Source of the DNA: Acetobacteraceae bacterium
GTDB lineage: Bacteria; Pseudomonadota; Alphaproteobacteria; Acetobacterales; Acetobacteraceae
Assembly (NCBI GenBank): GCA_947478535.1
Contig: CANJXD010000113.1
Location: 1 to 12,901, forward strand
Direction of reading: 5' to 3'
Length of the DNA: 12,901 nt
A program made the translations under genes and the position numbers. Below the pieces are notes generated by a model, which saw only the letters and a list, made by a program, of their open reading frames with translations, was not told where the DNA came from and searched no databases. Shown one piece after another: positions 1 through 8,612 of the stretch. Position 1 is the stretch's first letter; each line of letters begins with the position of its first letter.

Positions 1-3000
1 CCAACGCCGTCGCCACCCTCGCGGGGCGCGCGCAGGGCAGTTTCAGCTATCGCGACACGGATGGGCTCACCATCGGCACGGTGGGCGGCACCGCCGGCGT
101 CGTGGTGTCGGAGGCCGCTTCCGACATCCGGCTGCGCTCCGGCGCGGCGCTAGCGATTGAGGCGGCTGTCACCGGCGGTTCGGCCGGCAGTATCGTCCTG
201 ACCGCGGTCACCACGGTTTCGCAGAACAGCACGGGTGTGCTCGGCACGGCGGCCTCCCTGCTTGTCAACGCGGGCGGCGCGGTGGGCCTGGCCAATGCCG
301 CGAATACGCTGGCGGATGGCGTCATGGTGGCGGGCGTGGGCGGCGGGGATTTCTCGTTGCGCAATACAGCGGGCATCGCGGTGTCCACCGTCGGCGGGAC
401 GAATGGGGTGTCGGCGGCTGGCGACATCCGGATCAGCGCGTCTGCCATCGGCGCGACGCAGGACATCAGCGCCACAGTGGCGGGCGGCAATGTCGCGCTG
501 ATCGCCGATACCTTCACCCTCGGCGCCGGGCGCGTCCTCGCGGGCACTGTTGGGACGCCCGGCACGGTCACGCTGACGCGCCAGACCACGGGAGCCATCG
601 GCGTGGGCGGCGCGGTGGCCGGCACGCTCGTCTCCGATACGGTGCTGGACGGCATCGGCCGCGCGGCACGGCTGCGGGTCGGTGGTGCATTCAGCGGCGC
701 GGATATCGCGACCTATGCGACGGGCGCGAACACCATTGACCTGGTGGGGCCGGCCAATCTGCGGACACGCAGCATCCCCACACTCGAATTGCGGGGTGCG
801 AGCGTCGCACAGTCCGGAACGGGGCTGTCGGTCGCGGACCTCGCAGGCGTTGTGGGCGGGGATTTCAACCTGTTCGGCACCGGCAACATCGTGGACCGCA
901 TCGCGGTGCGGGCCGTCGATGGGGCGACCGTGTCCTACAACGGCACGGCGAATGCCGCCGCGCTGACGCTGTTCAACGATGCGACCAGCGGGGCCAACGG
1001 CGTCCAGGCCGCGTCCGGTCGGCTCGCCACCGTGGCGCTGGTGGATGGCAAGACCATCGCGGTCGATGCGCCGATCGATGGCCTCGCGGTCATCCTGCGC
1101 TCGACCGGCGGCAACATCACGCAGACCAGCACCATCGCCGCCGGCGACGGCAACGCCGCGACGACAACGGACGGCCTCGCGGCGAGTTCGGCCACTGGCT
1201 CCGTCAACCTGGTCGGCACAGCCAGCGCCATCCGCGAACTGCGCGACCTTACTTTCGGCACGACCTTCACGAATGCGGCCGCCGGCAATTGGGGCGTCGG
1301 CGCCAGCGCCGCGGCCCCGGGCTCGGTGAGCCTGCTCGTCGCCGGCCCGGTCGAGGCCGGCACGGACACCACGGCGGCCAGCCGTGTGCTGACCTTGCAG
1401 GCGCTGGCGAGTGCCAACAGCGACACCGCCATCCGCATCACCGGCAACCTGACCGTCGCCGCCGCCACGGGTGGGGGTGGCGAAGGCCGCGTCGTGCTGC
1501 GGACCGGCAGCGATTGGGGGGCGGCGAATACCGGCGCCATCACTCAGGGTTCCGGGTCCACCATTTCCACGCCGCGCCTCGCGGCCTCGGCGGGCGGGGA
1601 TATCCTGCTCGACAGCACGACGAACCGCATCGCGAGCCTGTTCGCAGGGCAGAATCAGGCGGCGGTGGATGTCGGCACCTTCTCGCTCGTCTCGGTCGGC
1701 GGCGGCACCATCCGGCTGCGCAGCCTTGGCAATCCCGCTGCCACCTCCCCCACCCTGGGCGTCGAGGCCCCGGTGCAGTCGCTCACCGGCCGCGTCACGC
1801 TGATCGCGGACGATGTTGCCATCGGCAGCACCATCAGCACCGGCACAGGCACCGGCGCCATCGAGATCCTGCCCCACACGACGGGGCGGCATATCGCGCT
1901 GGCCCGCGGCACGCCGGTGGCCGGCGCGGATGCGCTGGAACTCGGGCTGACGGCTGCCGAGCTTGGGCAACTGACCACGGCGACGCTGCGCCTCGGCGTG
2001 GCGGATGGCCTCCCTGCCCTGCCCACCGCCGGCAGCATCCGGCAGTATGCCGACAGCATCGATTTCTCCGCCGCCGCCCGCCCGCAGACGCTGGTCCTGA
2101 GCACGACCGGCAGGATCGAGCAGCGCGGCCGCAGCGCGGAGACCGAAGGCGCGGGCGCCGAGACAGGCGGCGTGCGGGGTGCGCTGACCGTCGCGAACCT
2201 CAACCTCGTGGCCGGCGATATCGCCTGGCTCGGCGCGGAGAACGCCATCGGCGCGATCACCGGCGCCACGGTGTCCAACGGCGGCATCATCACCCTGCGC
2301 AACGCCGCGGGCCAGTTCCTGAACATCGCCGGCATCACCGCCACGGGCGGCACGGTGACGCTGATCGCGGATCGCATGGGCTTCTCCGGCCCCGTCGCCA
2401 TCGACGCCACCGGCGGCACCATCGCCCTGCTGCCGCGCACCACCGCCCGCGCCGTGCAACTCGGCGGCACGGATGACACGGCGGGTGCTGGCGTCATCCC
2501 CGCCGCGCTCACCCTCGGCAGCGGCGACGCCACCGAATTGCTGGCGCAAACCCTCATCATCGGGCGATCCAACGACATCGCCGTCACGGGCGTGACGCCG
2601 GTTGTGGGGCTGGTCCCCTTCGGCATCGGCGTTGCGGAAACCGGCGGTGGCGCTGGCGTGCGGCTGGCCGGCGATATCGCCGTCGCCGGCAATGTCGCGC
2701 TGCGGACGCGCGGTGGTGGTGGTGGCGTGACGGCCACGAATATCGGCACGCTCGCCTTGTTCGCCGGCACCGATGGCGCGACGGGCACGATCAGCCAAAC
2801 CGCCGGCACCAGCCTCGATGTCGGCACGCTGACGGGGGCGAGCCGCCTTGCCACCGCGCTCAACAGCGTGACGGCGGCGGTGGCGGATAACCGCATCGAC
2901 ACGCTCGCCGATTTCAGCGCCGGGACCGCTGCGGCATCCCAGGCGAATGCGGCCTTCACCCTGTTGAGCCGCGACCTGCTGGAGGTCTCCGGCACCGTGC

Positions 3001-6000
3001 GGACCACGGCCTTCGTTGGCGGGTCCATCACCCTTGCGGGCTCGGCGCTGATCCTCAACGGGGACCTGCTGACGACGCCCTTCGCGGGCTCCGTCCTCGA
3101 TGGCGGCGCTGTGCGCGCCACGACGAGCCGCGTGGTGCTGCAGGCGACGACGGGCGACATCAACCAGAACACCGCCAACCGCATCGTGACCGGTGGGCTC
3201 GCGGCCTATGCGGGGGGGAACATCACCCTCGCCAGCGCGACCAACGAGATCCACGCCCTGGTCGCCGGCCCGCGGCCCGTCGGCGTGGAGCCGGATGCGA
3301 CCAATGCCGTGCGGGCAGCGAATGGCAATGTGCTGATCCGCACCGTGAACAACACCGGCGCGCCAACCGAGGGCCTGGTGATCGCCGGGCGCGTGGTGGC
3401 GGAACCCGAGGGTACGCTGACCGCGACGCTCGATGCCCTGGCGACGGAGGCCGATCCGGCACCGAACCTGTTCTTCGCCGTCCGCAGCGGCGCGCGGCCC
3501 ATCGTGCAATTGTCGGTGGATGAGCTGGATATCCTCGCCACCGGGGCGCTGGTGGCGCGCGGCGGCGTGATGCAGGTGCAGACGCTGGCCGATACCAGCA
3601 GCGTCCGCAGCGATGTCTCCGGCCTTGTCTTCAAGGGTGCGACGACAGGGTATCTGACCGCGCCTGAGCGTGCGCGCACCGATGCCGGCACCGTGGTGGG
3701 GCTGCCCGGCGGCGCGACGCTGATCCCGGCCGGCCAGACCTGGGTGGCGGACAGCTTCAACCTCGGCACGATCAACGCGCCGGGGGAGTATCTCCGCCTG
3801 ATCGCGGAGACCGGCAGCATCACCCAGCAGGCTGCCACTGGCATCACCATCGGCACCTTGCAGGCGAGCACGGCGGCGGGGTCCATTTTCCTGTCCGCCA
3901 ATGGCAACACCAACGCCATCGGCCGCATCCGGGACATCAGCGCGACCGGCGGCGGCGTGCAGATCTTCAACGCCAGCGGGAATCCCCTGCAGATCACCGG
4001 CGCGGCGGTGGATGGCAATGGCGGACGGGGTGTGCAGACCAGCACCGGCGGCATCCAGATCGGTGCGGATGCGATGGATATCCGCTCTCGCCTCATCGTC
4101 GACAACAGCGTGGTCTGGCTGCATCCCATCACCACGGGAACGGCGGTCGAACTCGGCAACACCACGCCCGTCAGCGGCCTGAACCTCACGCGGATGGAGC
4201 TGACGCGGGACCCCACGGTCGCGCTCAGCGGCACCAATCCGAACCGCATCGTCACCGGCAGCGACGGCTTGCTGCGCATCGGCATCGAGGGCACGACCGG
4301 CGCCATCACCCAGGGTGTGCAGGGCATCGACCTCACGGCCTCCGCCATCCCGCTGCTGGAGTTGCGCAGCCGCAGCTTCATCGCGCAGACCGGCGTGCTC
4401 ACCACGGCGCCCGCTGGGCTTTCTGCGGCGGGGGCACTCGCCGGCGGCGCGCTGGCGGTGGAGCATCTGCGGGCGATCGGCACCGGGGCCATCTGGCTCG
4501 GCGCCGACAACCGCATCGTCAATCTCGGCAACAGCAGCTTCCCCGCGCTGAGTGGGGTGAACTCGATCGTGCTGACCGCGCTCACCGCGCCGGATGCGCT
4601 GCCGGCCGGGCTGGCCGCGGGTGCCATCACGGTGCGGGAAGCGCCGGGCCAGGTGATGACAGTAGCCGGTGGCGGTGTTGCCATCGCGGCCACGCTGACC
4701 GGCGGGCGCGTGACGTTGATCGCCGATGATATCGCGCTCGGCGCCGCCGTCCGGGCCCGCAGCCTCGATACCGGGCTGATTGCCGGCTTCGGCACGGTGG
4801 AATTGCTGCCGCGCACGCCGGGTACCGCGGTCCGTATCGGCGGCGCGGATGCCAATAGCGGCGGCGCGCTGGGCGTGGGGGCCACGGAACTCGCCAATGT
4901 CATGACCGGCACTGGCGTCGGCGCGACGGGTGCCGCGGGCGGCGTGCTGCGGATCGGGCGTTCTTCGGATGCGGCAGTGGCGGGCTTTGGCCTGATGCCC
5001 GCGATCGGGGAAGCGGGCGAGGCCGGCGGCACGACAGACCGCCTGGCGGGCGCCATCGGCTTTGCCGGCAATGCCGCCGGCAATGGGCCGCTCAACCTCA
5101 CGGCCCGCGCCGCGCGGGTCGAGGTGCATGCGGGCGTGGCCAGCGAGGGCACGCCGGCCGGAGTGACCCAGACGCAGGGCCTGACCGTCGCCAGCCTCGC
5201 CGGCAGCGCGCGGGGCAGCGTGATCCTTGACCGCGATGACAACCTCATCGCGGGCGTGGCTGGCTTCGCGGCCGGCATCGGCGCCACGGTGCAGGCGGAA
5301 AACGCCTTCGTCCTCAACACGGGCTCGCCCCTGCTGACGGTGGGCGGCGCGATCACCGCCGGGCGGAACCTGGCCAATACGCTGGATACTCTGGCGGGCG
5401 GCACCATTCTGCTCGCGGCCGATGACCTGGCGCTGGATGCCGCCCTGGTCACCCGCGGCACCGGGCTGATCGCGCTGACGCGCCACACCGCGGGCGGCGA
5501 TATCGAGATGGGGCGGCGCAGCGGCGCGGCGGCGGCCAATACGCTCTCGCTCTCCGCCACGGAGATGACGCTGATCGAAGCGCGCTACCTCCGCCTCGGC
5601 ACCTGGTTCGATGCTACCGTCCCGGCGATGGCGGCGCTGCCGGTTGCCGTCACGGCGGCGCCCGGCATCGTCAATATCCGCCAGGGTGCGGATGACGTGC
5701 TGCTACGTGTCGATACCGCGACTGCGACGGAACGCGCGGTGTCGCTGGAAGTCTACGGCACTGGCAGCTTCACCCAGCGAGGGGCCACGGGCACCGTGGC
5801 CACCGATGGCGATGCGGTGAATGGCGACCGCGGCGGGCTCGGCGTGGTGTTTCTCTCAGGGCGCATGGGCGGGGATATCTGGCTCGGCGCCGACAACAAG
5901 CTGGGCGCGATCGGCGACCCGACGCTGGGCGGCGTGGGCAGCAACGGCTTTACCGGCAATGCCGCGATCACCATCCGCAACGCGCCGGGCACCAGCGTGG

Positions 6001-8609
6001 CGGCCCCGGTCTATTCGGAAAACGGGCTATTCTTCCTCGGCGTCGTCGGCACCGCGACGCCGGGCGGGCGGCTGACCGTCATCGCGGACCGGCTCGGCTT
6101 CTCCCTGCCCGGCGGCATCGCGATGCCCGGCGGGACGGTGGAGATCCTGCCGCGGACGAATGGCAGGCAGGTCAATCTCGGCGTTGCCGGCCCGACGCCG
6201 GGGATGCTCGACCTCGATGTCGCCTCGCTCGGGCAGCTCAATCCCGGGGGCACCGGGGCGATGCTGCGGATCGGGCGCTCGACCGATGCGGCGGCGATCG
6301 GCAACCCGGCATGGCCCGCGAATTTCGCCGTTGCCTCCGCCGATGGCGGGCTGGATGGCGGCGTGGTGTCCGCCGGCATCATCGTGGTCAGCGACGCCAG
6401 CCTGCGCGGCCGGGCGGCGATCCTGGAGCTCTACGCGGGCACGGATACGGTGGTGAACGGCGCCGTGGTGCAGAACGCGAACACGGTGCTGGATGTGGCC
6501 CAGGTCGCGGGCGGGGCGCGGGGCGACTTCATGCTCGACAGCACCGGCAACATCATCGATGCGCTGGTCGGGCGGGCACATGATACGGGGCAGGCCATCC
6601 TCAGCGGCACGAATGGCGCGGGGGGCAATCTTTCCATCACCAGCCGGGCCAATCTGGTGGTGCTGAAGGATGTGGTGGCAGGCACGCCGGTTTCGGGCGG
6701 CGCCAACACCATCACCCTGACCAGCGCCGGGGACCTGACGCTGCCCGCCGGCATCAACGCCACCGGCCATGGGGTGACGCTGACCGGCGGCGGCAGTGCC
6801 GGGGGGCTGACGCAATCCGGCGCGCCGGCGCCGGGCGATGTCATCGTCGCCGGCACGGCGACGGCGCGCGATGGCGCGGCCAACGCCACGGCGCAGCGCA
6901 ATGTTGTGGTGGCACTCGGCGGCAGGCTGAGCACCACCACCACCGCGACCGTCGGCGCGAATAACGACGTGCTGAACAGCGGCACCATCATCGGCGCCAT
7001 TGCCAATGCCAATGCCGGGCGCGACGTGGTCAACCCCGGCAGCTTCACCGCCACCACCGGTGCCGCGACGCTGAATGCCGGGCGGGACATCATCAACCCC
7101 GGCACCATCGCCGGGCGCGGTGTGCAGGCAAATGCGGGGCAGGATATCACCAACCCCGGCATCATCACCGGCACCGCCATCACGGCGACCGCGGCGCGAG
7201 ACCTCGTCAGCCCCGGGACTCTGACGGCAACGACAGGCGCGGTAGCGCTGACGGCCACCAGTGGCGGCCTTGGCCTGCCCGCGGGGGCGATCAGCGCCGC
7301 GACGCAGGTGACGCTGAATGCCGGCCAGGGCATCACCCAGACGCCGGTGGCGAGCATCACCGCGCCGCAGCTGCGCGCCACGGCAGGGACGGGCGTGGCG
7401 CTCACCGGGAGGAACGCCATCGCCACCCTGCTCGGCGCCAGCGCCGCCAATGGGCCGCTGACGCTGAACCTGGTGACGGTGCCGACCACCGTGACGGGCT
7501 CCGTCACCGCGACGGGCCCGCTCGGCATCACGGCTGAAAGCAACCTGGCGTTCAACCTGGCCGGGGGGCTGCGCGTGCAATCCACGGGCGGGCCGCTCTC
7601 CATCGCCAGCGGCGGCGCGCTGAGTGTCTCCGGCGGCAGCATCCTGACGCCGGCGGCGATGACGCTGGTGGGCGGCGGCGGCGTGACGCTGCTGAATACC
7701 CTGCTCGACCCCGGCAGCATCGCCGTGACCGCCCTCAATGGTGACCTGCTGGCGACGAATACGACGATGCGGACGGATGCCCTGCCCGGCCTCATCACCC
7801 TGTTCGCCGCGAATGGCAGCGTGCGGCTGGTGGGCGGGACCTACGATGCCGAACAGCTCGCCGTCATCGCCGGCGGGCCGGGGAGTGCGACCTCGACCGT
7901 CAGCTTCTCCGGCACCAGCTTCATCCTCGGCAATGGCGCCCTGTTCGCAGCCGGGGGCGGGATCGGCACGGCGGCGGATGCGCTGTCCACGCTCCGGCCG
8001 CGCAACGCCTCGGTCCTGCCGCTGGTCATCTTCGATACGCGGCGTGGCGGCGCCTTCACCGGCCTGCCGTCGCTGCTGACCGCCGCGACTGCGGACCGGC
8101 CGGGGACGGAACCCGCCAGCCAGACCTGGCAGGTGGCAAGCCGACGCAGCGCGGGCAGCATCGTCTTCGGGCGGGATTCCGGCACCGGGCCGCTGGCGAA
8201 CAGCGATCCCGCGGGCATCGTGCTGCTGCAACTGGATGCCGGCTCCAGCCCGGTCTTCCTGATGCTGAATGGCGGTGCGGCGAGCGGCACGCTGATAGCC
8301 GGGCGGCTCGGCGTGCATGGCCAGCCCGGCAGCGGCCGCGCCGGCAATTTCGTGCTGGACCTGCAAGGCCAGCTCGGCGGCTATGGCGGCACCACGGCCG
8401 CGCGGTTCGGGCTCGGCACCAGCAATACGCCGACCGACCAGTCGCTCTATCGCTTCAACAACTGCGTCATCGATACCGTGAACTGCGTCGCCACCTCCTT
8501 CGCGCAACCCGTGACGACGCCGACCCGCACCGACATCGTGATCCGGAATGAACGCGGCCGGCTGGACCCCACCATCCTGCTGCCGAACATCGCCGAGGAG
8601 GATTACTGA
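1..8609 (+). CDS. Giant filamentous-haemagglutinin-like exoprotein (TpsA type), 5'-truncated by window edge
   Basis: The frame is open from the first complete codon at position 3 to the TGA at 8607-8609, so the true start is upstream and 2,868 C-terminal residues are visible. The protein is Gly/Ala/Thr/Val-rich and almost wholly made of short alternating beta segments, such as GGDILLDSTTNRI and GTVTLIADR, as expected of a right-handed beta-helix in two-partner-secretion exoproteins. I count four lysines and only two cysteines, C-x6-C at 8463-8486, near the C-terminus. The tail ends LLPNIAEEDY. A five-copy array of ~20-residue repeats lies at 6951-7250. Members of this group are exported by the Sec system and then through a TpsB (FhaC/ShlB-like) pore, and act as surface adhesins or large secreted proteins. 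The signal peptide, TPS domain and TpsB gene are not in the window. It forms an operon with the CHAT lipoprotein 3 nt downstream. The family call is firm; the specific role (adhesion, biofilm, contact) is unknown. Confidence 0.9.
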   Translation, partial: NAVATLAGRAQGSFSYRDTDGLTIGTVGGTAGVVVSEAASDIRLRSGAALAIEAAVTGGSAGSIVLTAVTTVSQNSTGVLGTAASLLVNAGGAVGLANAANTLADGVMVAGVGGGDFSLRNTAGIAVSTVGGTNGVSAAGDIRISASAIGATQDISATVAGGNVALIADTFTLGAGRVLAGTVGTPGTVTLTRQTTGAIGVGGAVAGTLVSDTVLDGIGRAARLRVGGAFSGADIATYATGANTIDLVGPANLRTRSIPTLELRGASVAQSGTGLSVADLAGVVGGDFNLFGTGNIVDRIAVRAVDGATVSYNGTANAAALTLFNDATSGANGVQAASGRLATVALVDGKTIAVDAPIDGLAVILRSTGGNITQTSTIAAGDGNAATTTDGLAASSATGSVNLVGTASAIRELRDLTFGTTFTNAAAGNWGVGASAAAPGSVSLLVAGPVEAGTDTTAASRVLTLQALASANSDTAIRITGNLTVAAATGGGGEGRVVLRTGSDWGAANTGAITQGSGSTISTPRLAASAGGDILLDSTTNRIASLFAGQNQAAVDVGTFSLVSVGGGTIRLRSLGNPAATSPTLGVEAPVQSLTGRVTLIADDVAIGSTISTGTGTGAIEILPHTTGRHIALARGTPVAGADALELGLTAAELGQLTTATLRLGVADGLPALPTAGSIRQYADSIDFSAAARPQTLVLSTTGRIEQRGRSAETEGAGAETGGVRGALTVANLNLVAGDIAWLGAENAIGAITGATVSNGGIITLRNAAGQFLNIAGITATGGTVTLIADRMGFSGPVAIDATGGTIALLPRTTARAVQLGGTDDTAGAGVIPAALTLGSGDATELLAQTLIIGRSNDIAVTGVTPVVGLVPFGIGVAETGGGAGVRLAGDIAVAGNVALRTRGGGGGVTATNIGTLALFAGTDGATGTISQTAGTSLDVGTLTGASRLATALNSVTAAVADNRIDTLADFSAGTAAASQANAAFTLLSRDLLEVSGTVRTTAFVGGSITLAGSALILNGDLLTTPFAGSVLDGGAVRATTSRVVLQATTGDINQNTANRIVTGGLAAYAGGNITLASATNEIHALVAGPRPVGVEPDATNAVRAANGNVLIRTVNNTGAPTEGLVIAGRVVAEPEGTLTATLDALATEADPAPNLFFAVRSGARPIVQLSVDELDILATGALVARGGVMQVQTLADTSSVRSDVSGLVFKGATTGYLTAPERARTDAGTVVGLPGGATLIPAGQTWVADSFNLGTINAPGEYLRLIAETGSITQQAATGITIGTLQASTAAGSIFLSANGNTNAIGRIRDISATGGGVQIFNASGNPLQITGAAVDGNGGRGVQTSTGGIQIGADAMDIRSRLIVDNSVVWLHPITTGTAVELGNTTPVSGLNLTRMELTRDPTVALSGTNPNRIVTGSDGLLRIGIEGTTGAITQGVQGIDLTASAIPLLELRSRSFIAQTGVLTTAPAGLSAAGALAGGALAVEHLRAIGTGAIWLGADNRIVNLGNSSFPALSGVNSIVLTALTAPDALPAGLAAGAITVREAPGQVMTVAGGGVAIAATLTGGRVTLIADDIALGAAVRARSLDTGLIAGFGTVELLPRTPGTAVRIGGADANSGGALGVGATELANVMTGTGVGATGAAGGVLRIGRSSDAAVAGFGLMPAIGEAGEAGGTTDRLAGAIGFAGNAAGNGPLNLTARAARVEVHAGVASEGTPAGVTQTQGLTVASLAGSARGSVILDRDDNLIAGVAGFAAGIGATVQAENAFVLNTGSPLLTVGGAITAGRNLANTLDTLAGGTILLAADDLALDAALVTRGTGLIALTRHTAGGDIEMGRRSGAAAANTLSLSATEMTLIEARYLRLGTWFDATVPAMAALPVAVTAAPGIVNIRQGADDVLLRVDTATATERAVSLEVYGTGSFTQRGATGTVATDGDAVNGDRGGLGVVFLSGRMGGDIWLGADNKLGAIGDPTLGGVGSNGFTGNAAITIRNAPGTSVAAPVYSENGLFFLGVVGTATPGGRLTVIADRLGFSLPGGIAMPGGTVEILPRTNGRQVNLGVAGPTPGMLDLDVASLGQLNPGGTGAMLRIGRSTDAAAIGNPAWPANFAVASADGGLDGGVVSAGIIVVSDASLRGRAAILELYAGTDTVVNGAVVQNANTVLDVAQVAGGARGDFMLDSTGNIIDALVGRAHDTGQAILSGTNGAGGNLSITSRANLVVLKDVVAGTPVSGGANTITLTSAGDLTLPAGINATGHGVTLTGGGSAGGLTQSGAPAPGDVIVAGTATARDGAANATAQRNVVVALGGRLSTTTTATVGANNDVLNSGTIIGAIANANAGRDVVNPGSFTATTGAATLNAGRDIINPGTIAGRGVQANAGQDITNPGIITGTAITATAARDLVSPGTLTATTGAVALTATSGGLGLPAGAISAATQVTLNAGQGITQTPVASITAPQLRATAGTGVALTGRNAIATLLGASAANGPLTLNLVTVPTTVTGSVTATGPLGITAESNLAFNLAGGLRVQSTGGPLSIASGGALSVSGGSILTPAAMTLVGGGGVTLLNTLLDPGSIAVTALNGDLLATNTTMRTDALPGLITLFAANGSVRLVGGTYDAEQLAVIAGGPGSATSTVSFSGTSFILGNGALFAAGGGIGTAADALSTLRPRNASVLPLVIFDTRRGGAFTGLPSLLTAATADRPGTEPASQTWQVASRRSAGSIVFGRDSGTGPLANSDPAGIVLLQLDAGSSPVFLMLNGGAASGTLIAGRLGVHGQPGSGRAGNFVLDLQGQLGGYGGTTAARFGLGTSNTPTDQSLYRFNNCVIDTVNCVATSFAQPVTTPTRTDIVIRNERGRLDPTILLPNIAEEDY
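484..6290 (+). repeat. Dispersed 'LIAD...LLPRT...LRIGRS' modules within the exoprotein
   Basis: A composite motif recurs at irregular spacing. It begins with G-x-V-T-L-I-A-D-D/R, continues ~20-30 residues later with a V/I-x-L/I-L-P-R-T-x-G/A-R-x-V-x-L-G core, and often ends 25-45 residues on with L-R-I-G-R-S-x-D. I place copies starting near 484 (weak), 1791, 2349, 4053 (divergent), 4701, 5397 and 6062. The clearest LPRT cores are near 2428, 4796 and 6141, and the clearest LRIGRS ends are near 2555, 4947 and 6260. Adjacent copies in the 4701-6290 part lie about 665-700 nt apart, suggesting a ~220-230-residue super-repeat that has been duplicated and has diverged. Positions were read by eye from the translation. 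Confidence 0.65.
846..7446 (+). repeat. Recurrent 'GDIxLDSxxNxI' beta-helix coil motif in the exoprotein
   Basis: At least eleven coils share G-[DNS]-[IFV]-x-L-x-x-x-x-N-x-I followed by a short hydrophobic run. Examples are GDFNLFGTGNIV near 858, GSVNLVGTASAI near 1198, GDILLDSTTNRI near 1596, GDIAWLGAENAI near 2214, GNITLASATNEI near 3216, AIWLGADNRI near 4485, GSVILDRDDNLI near 5214, GDIWLGADNKL near 5871 and GDFMLDSTGNII near 6522. The regular L/I spacing and the conserved Asn before the last Ile fit an inward-facing Asn ladder and hydrophobic core of a parallel beta-helix, as seen in TPS exoproteins. These coils tend to precede the LIAD modules, so both belong to one larger repeat. Confidence 0.65.
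6951..7250 (+). repeat. Five tandem ~20-residue haemagglutinin-type repeats
   Basis: Five consecutive units of 20, 21, 19, 19 and 21 residues occupy 6951-7010, 7011-7073, 7074-7130, 7131-7187 and 7188-7250. The shared pattern is [NT]-A-[GA]-x-D-[VIL]-x-[NS]-P-G-[TSI]-[IFL], for example NAGRDIINPGTIAG and NAGQDITNPGIITG. The first unit is the most diverged (NDVLNSGTI), and the last has lost the Asn (RDLVSPGTL). The pattern resembles the short repeats that build the haemagglutinin repeat region of filamentous haemagglutinins, with each unit probably one turn of beta-helix. It is the only tight tandem array I could see in the protein. Confidence 0.8.
8463..8486 (+). other. C-x6-C pair in the exoprotein C-terminal tail
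   Basis: Cysteine codons at 8463-8465 and 8484-8486 (NNCVIDTVNCV) sit about 40-48 residues before the stop. I found no other cysteine in the visible part of the protein. Their spacing allows a small disulfide loop. A C-terminal disulfide loop is known to tether the Haemophilus HMW1 TpsA adhesin to its TpsB pore; whether this pair does the same is inference. Confidence 0.6.
8595..8601 (+). promoter_or_regulatory. Ribosome-binding site of the CHAT lipoprotein gene
   Basis: GAGGAGG lies 11 nt before the ATG at 8613 and overlaps the last Glu-Glu-Asp codons of the exoprotein gene. The downstream start is only 3 nt past the exoprotein stop. This supports the chosen start and suggests translational coupling between the two genes. 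Confidence 0.75.
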
Positions 8610-8612
8610 GCC

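Noticed and set aside
81..83. GTG at 81 as the start of the exoprotein
   Set aside because: The frame continues open to the window edge with the same type of sequence (AGRAQGSFSYRDTDGLTIG), and no signal peptide follows the GTG. The gene is cut by the window.
150..5486. Very long open frame on the - strand (1,778 codons) opposite the exoprotein gene
   Set aside because: Its translation is Arg/Gly/Ala/His-rich with no domain, signal or repeat logic. It mirrors the GC-rich codon pattern of the + strand gene, whose translation has clear beta-helix repeats.
6519..6527. RGD tripeptide in the exoprotein, as in the integrin-binding site of Bordetella filamentous haemagglutinin
   Set aside because: It falls in a copy of the GDIxLDSxxNxI coil, where the matching position in other copies reads GGD or RGS, so it is most simply a chance variant of the repeat.
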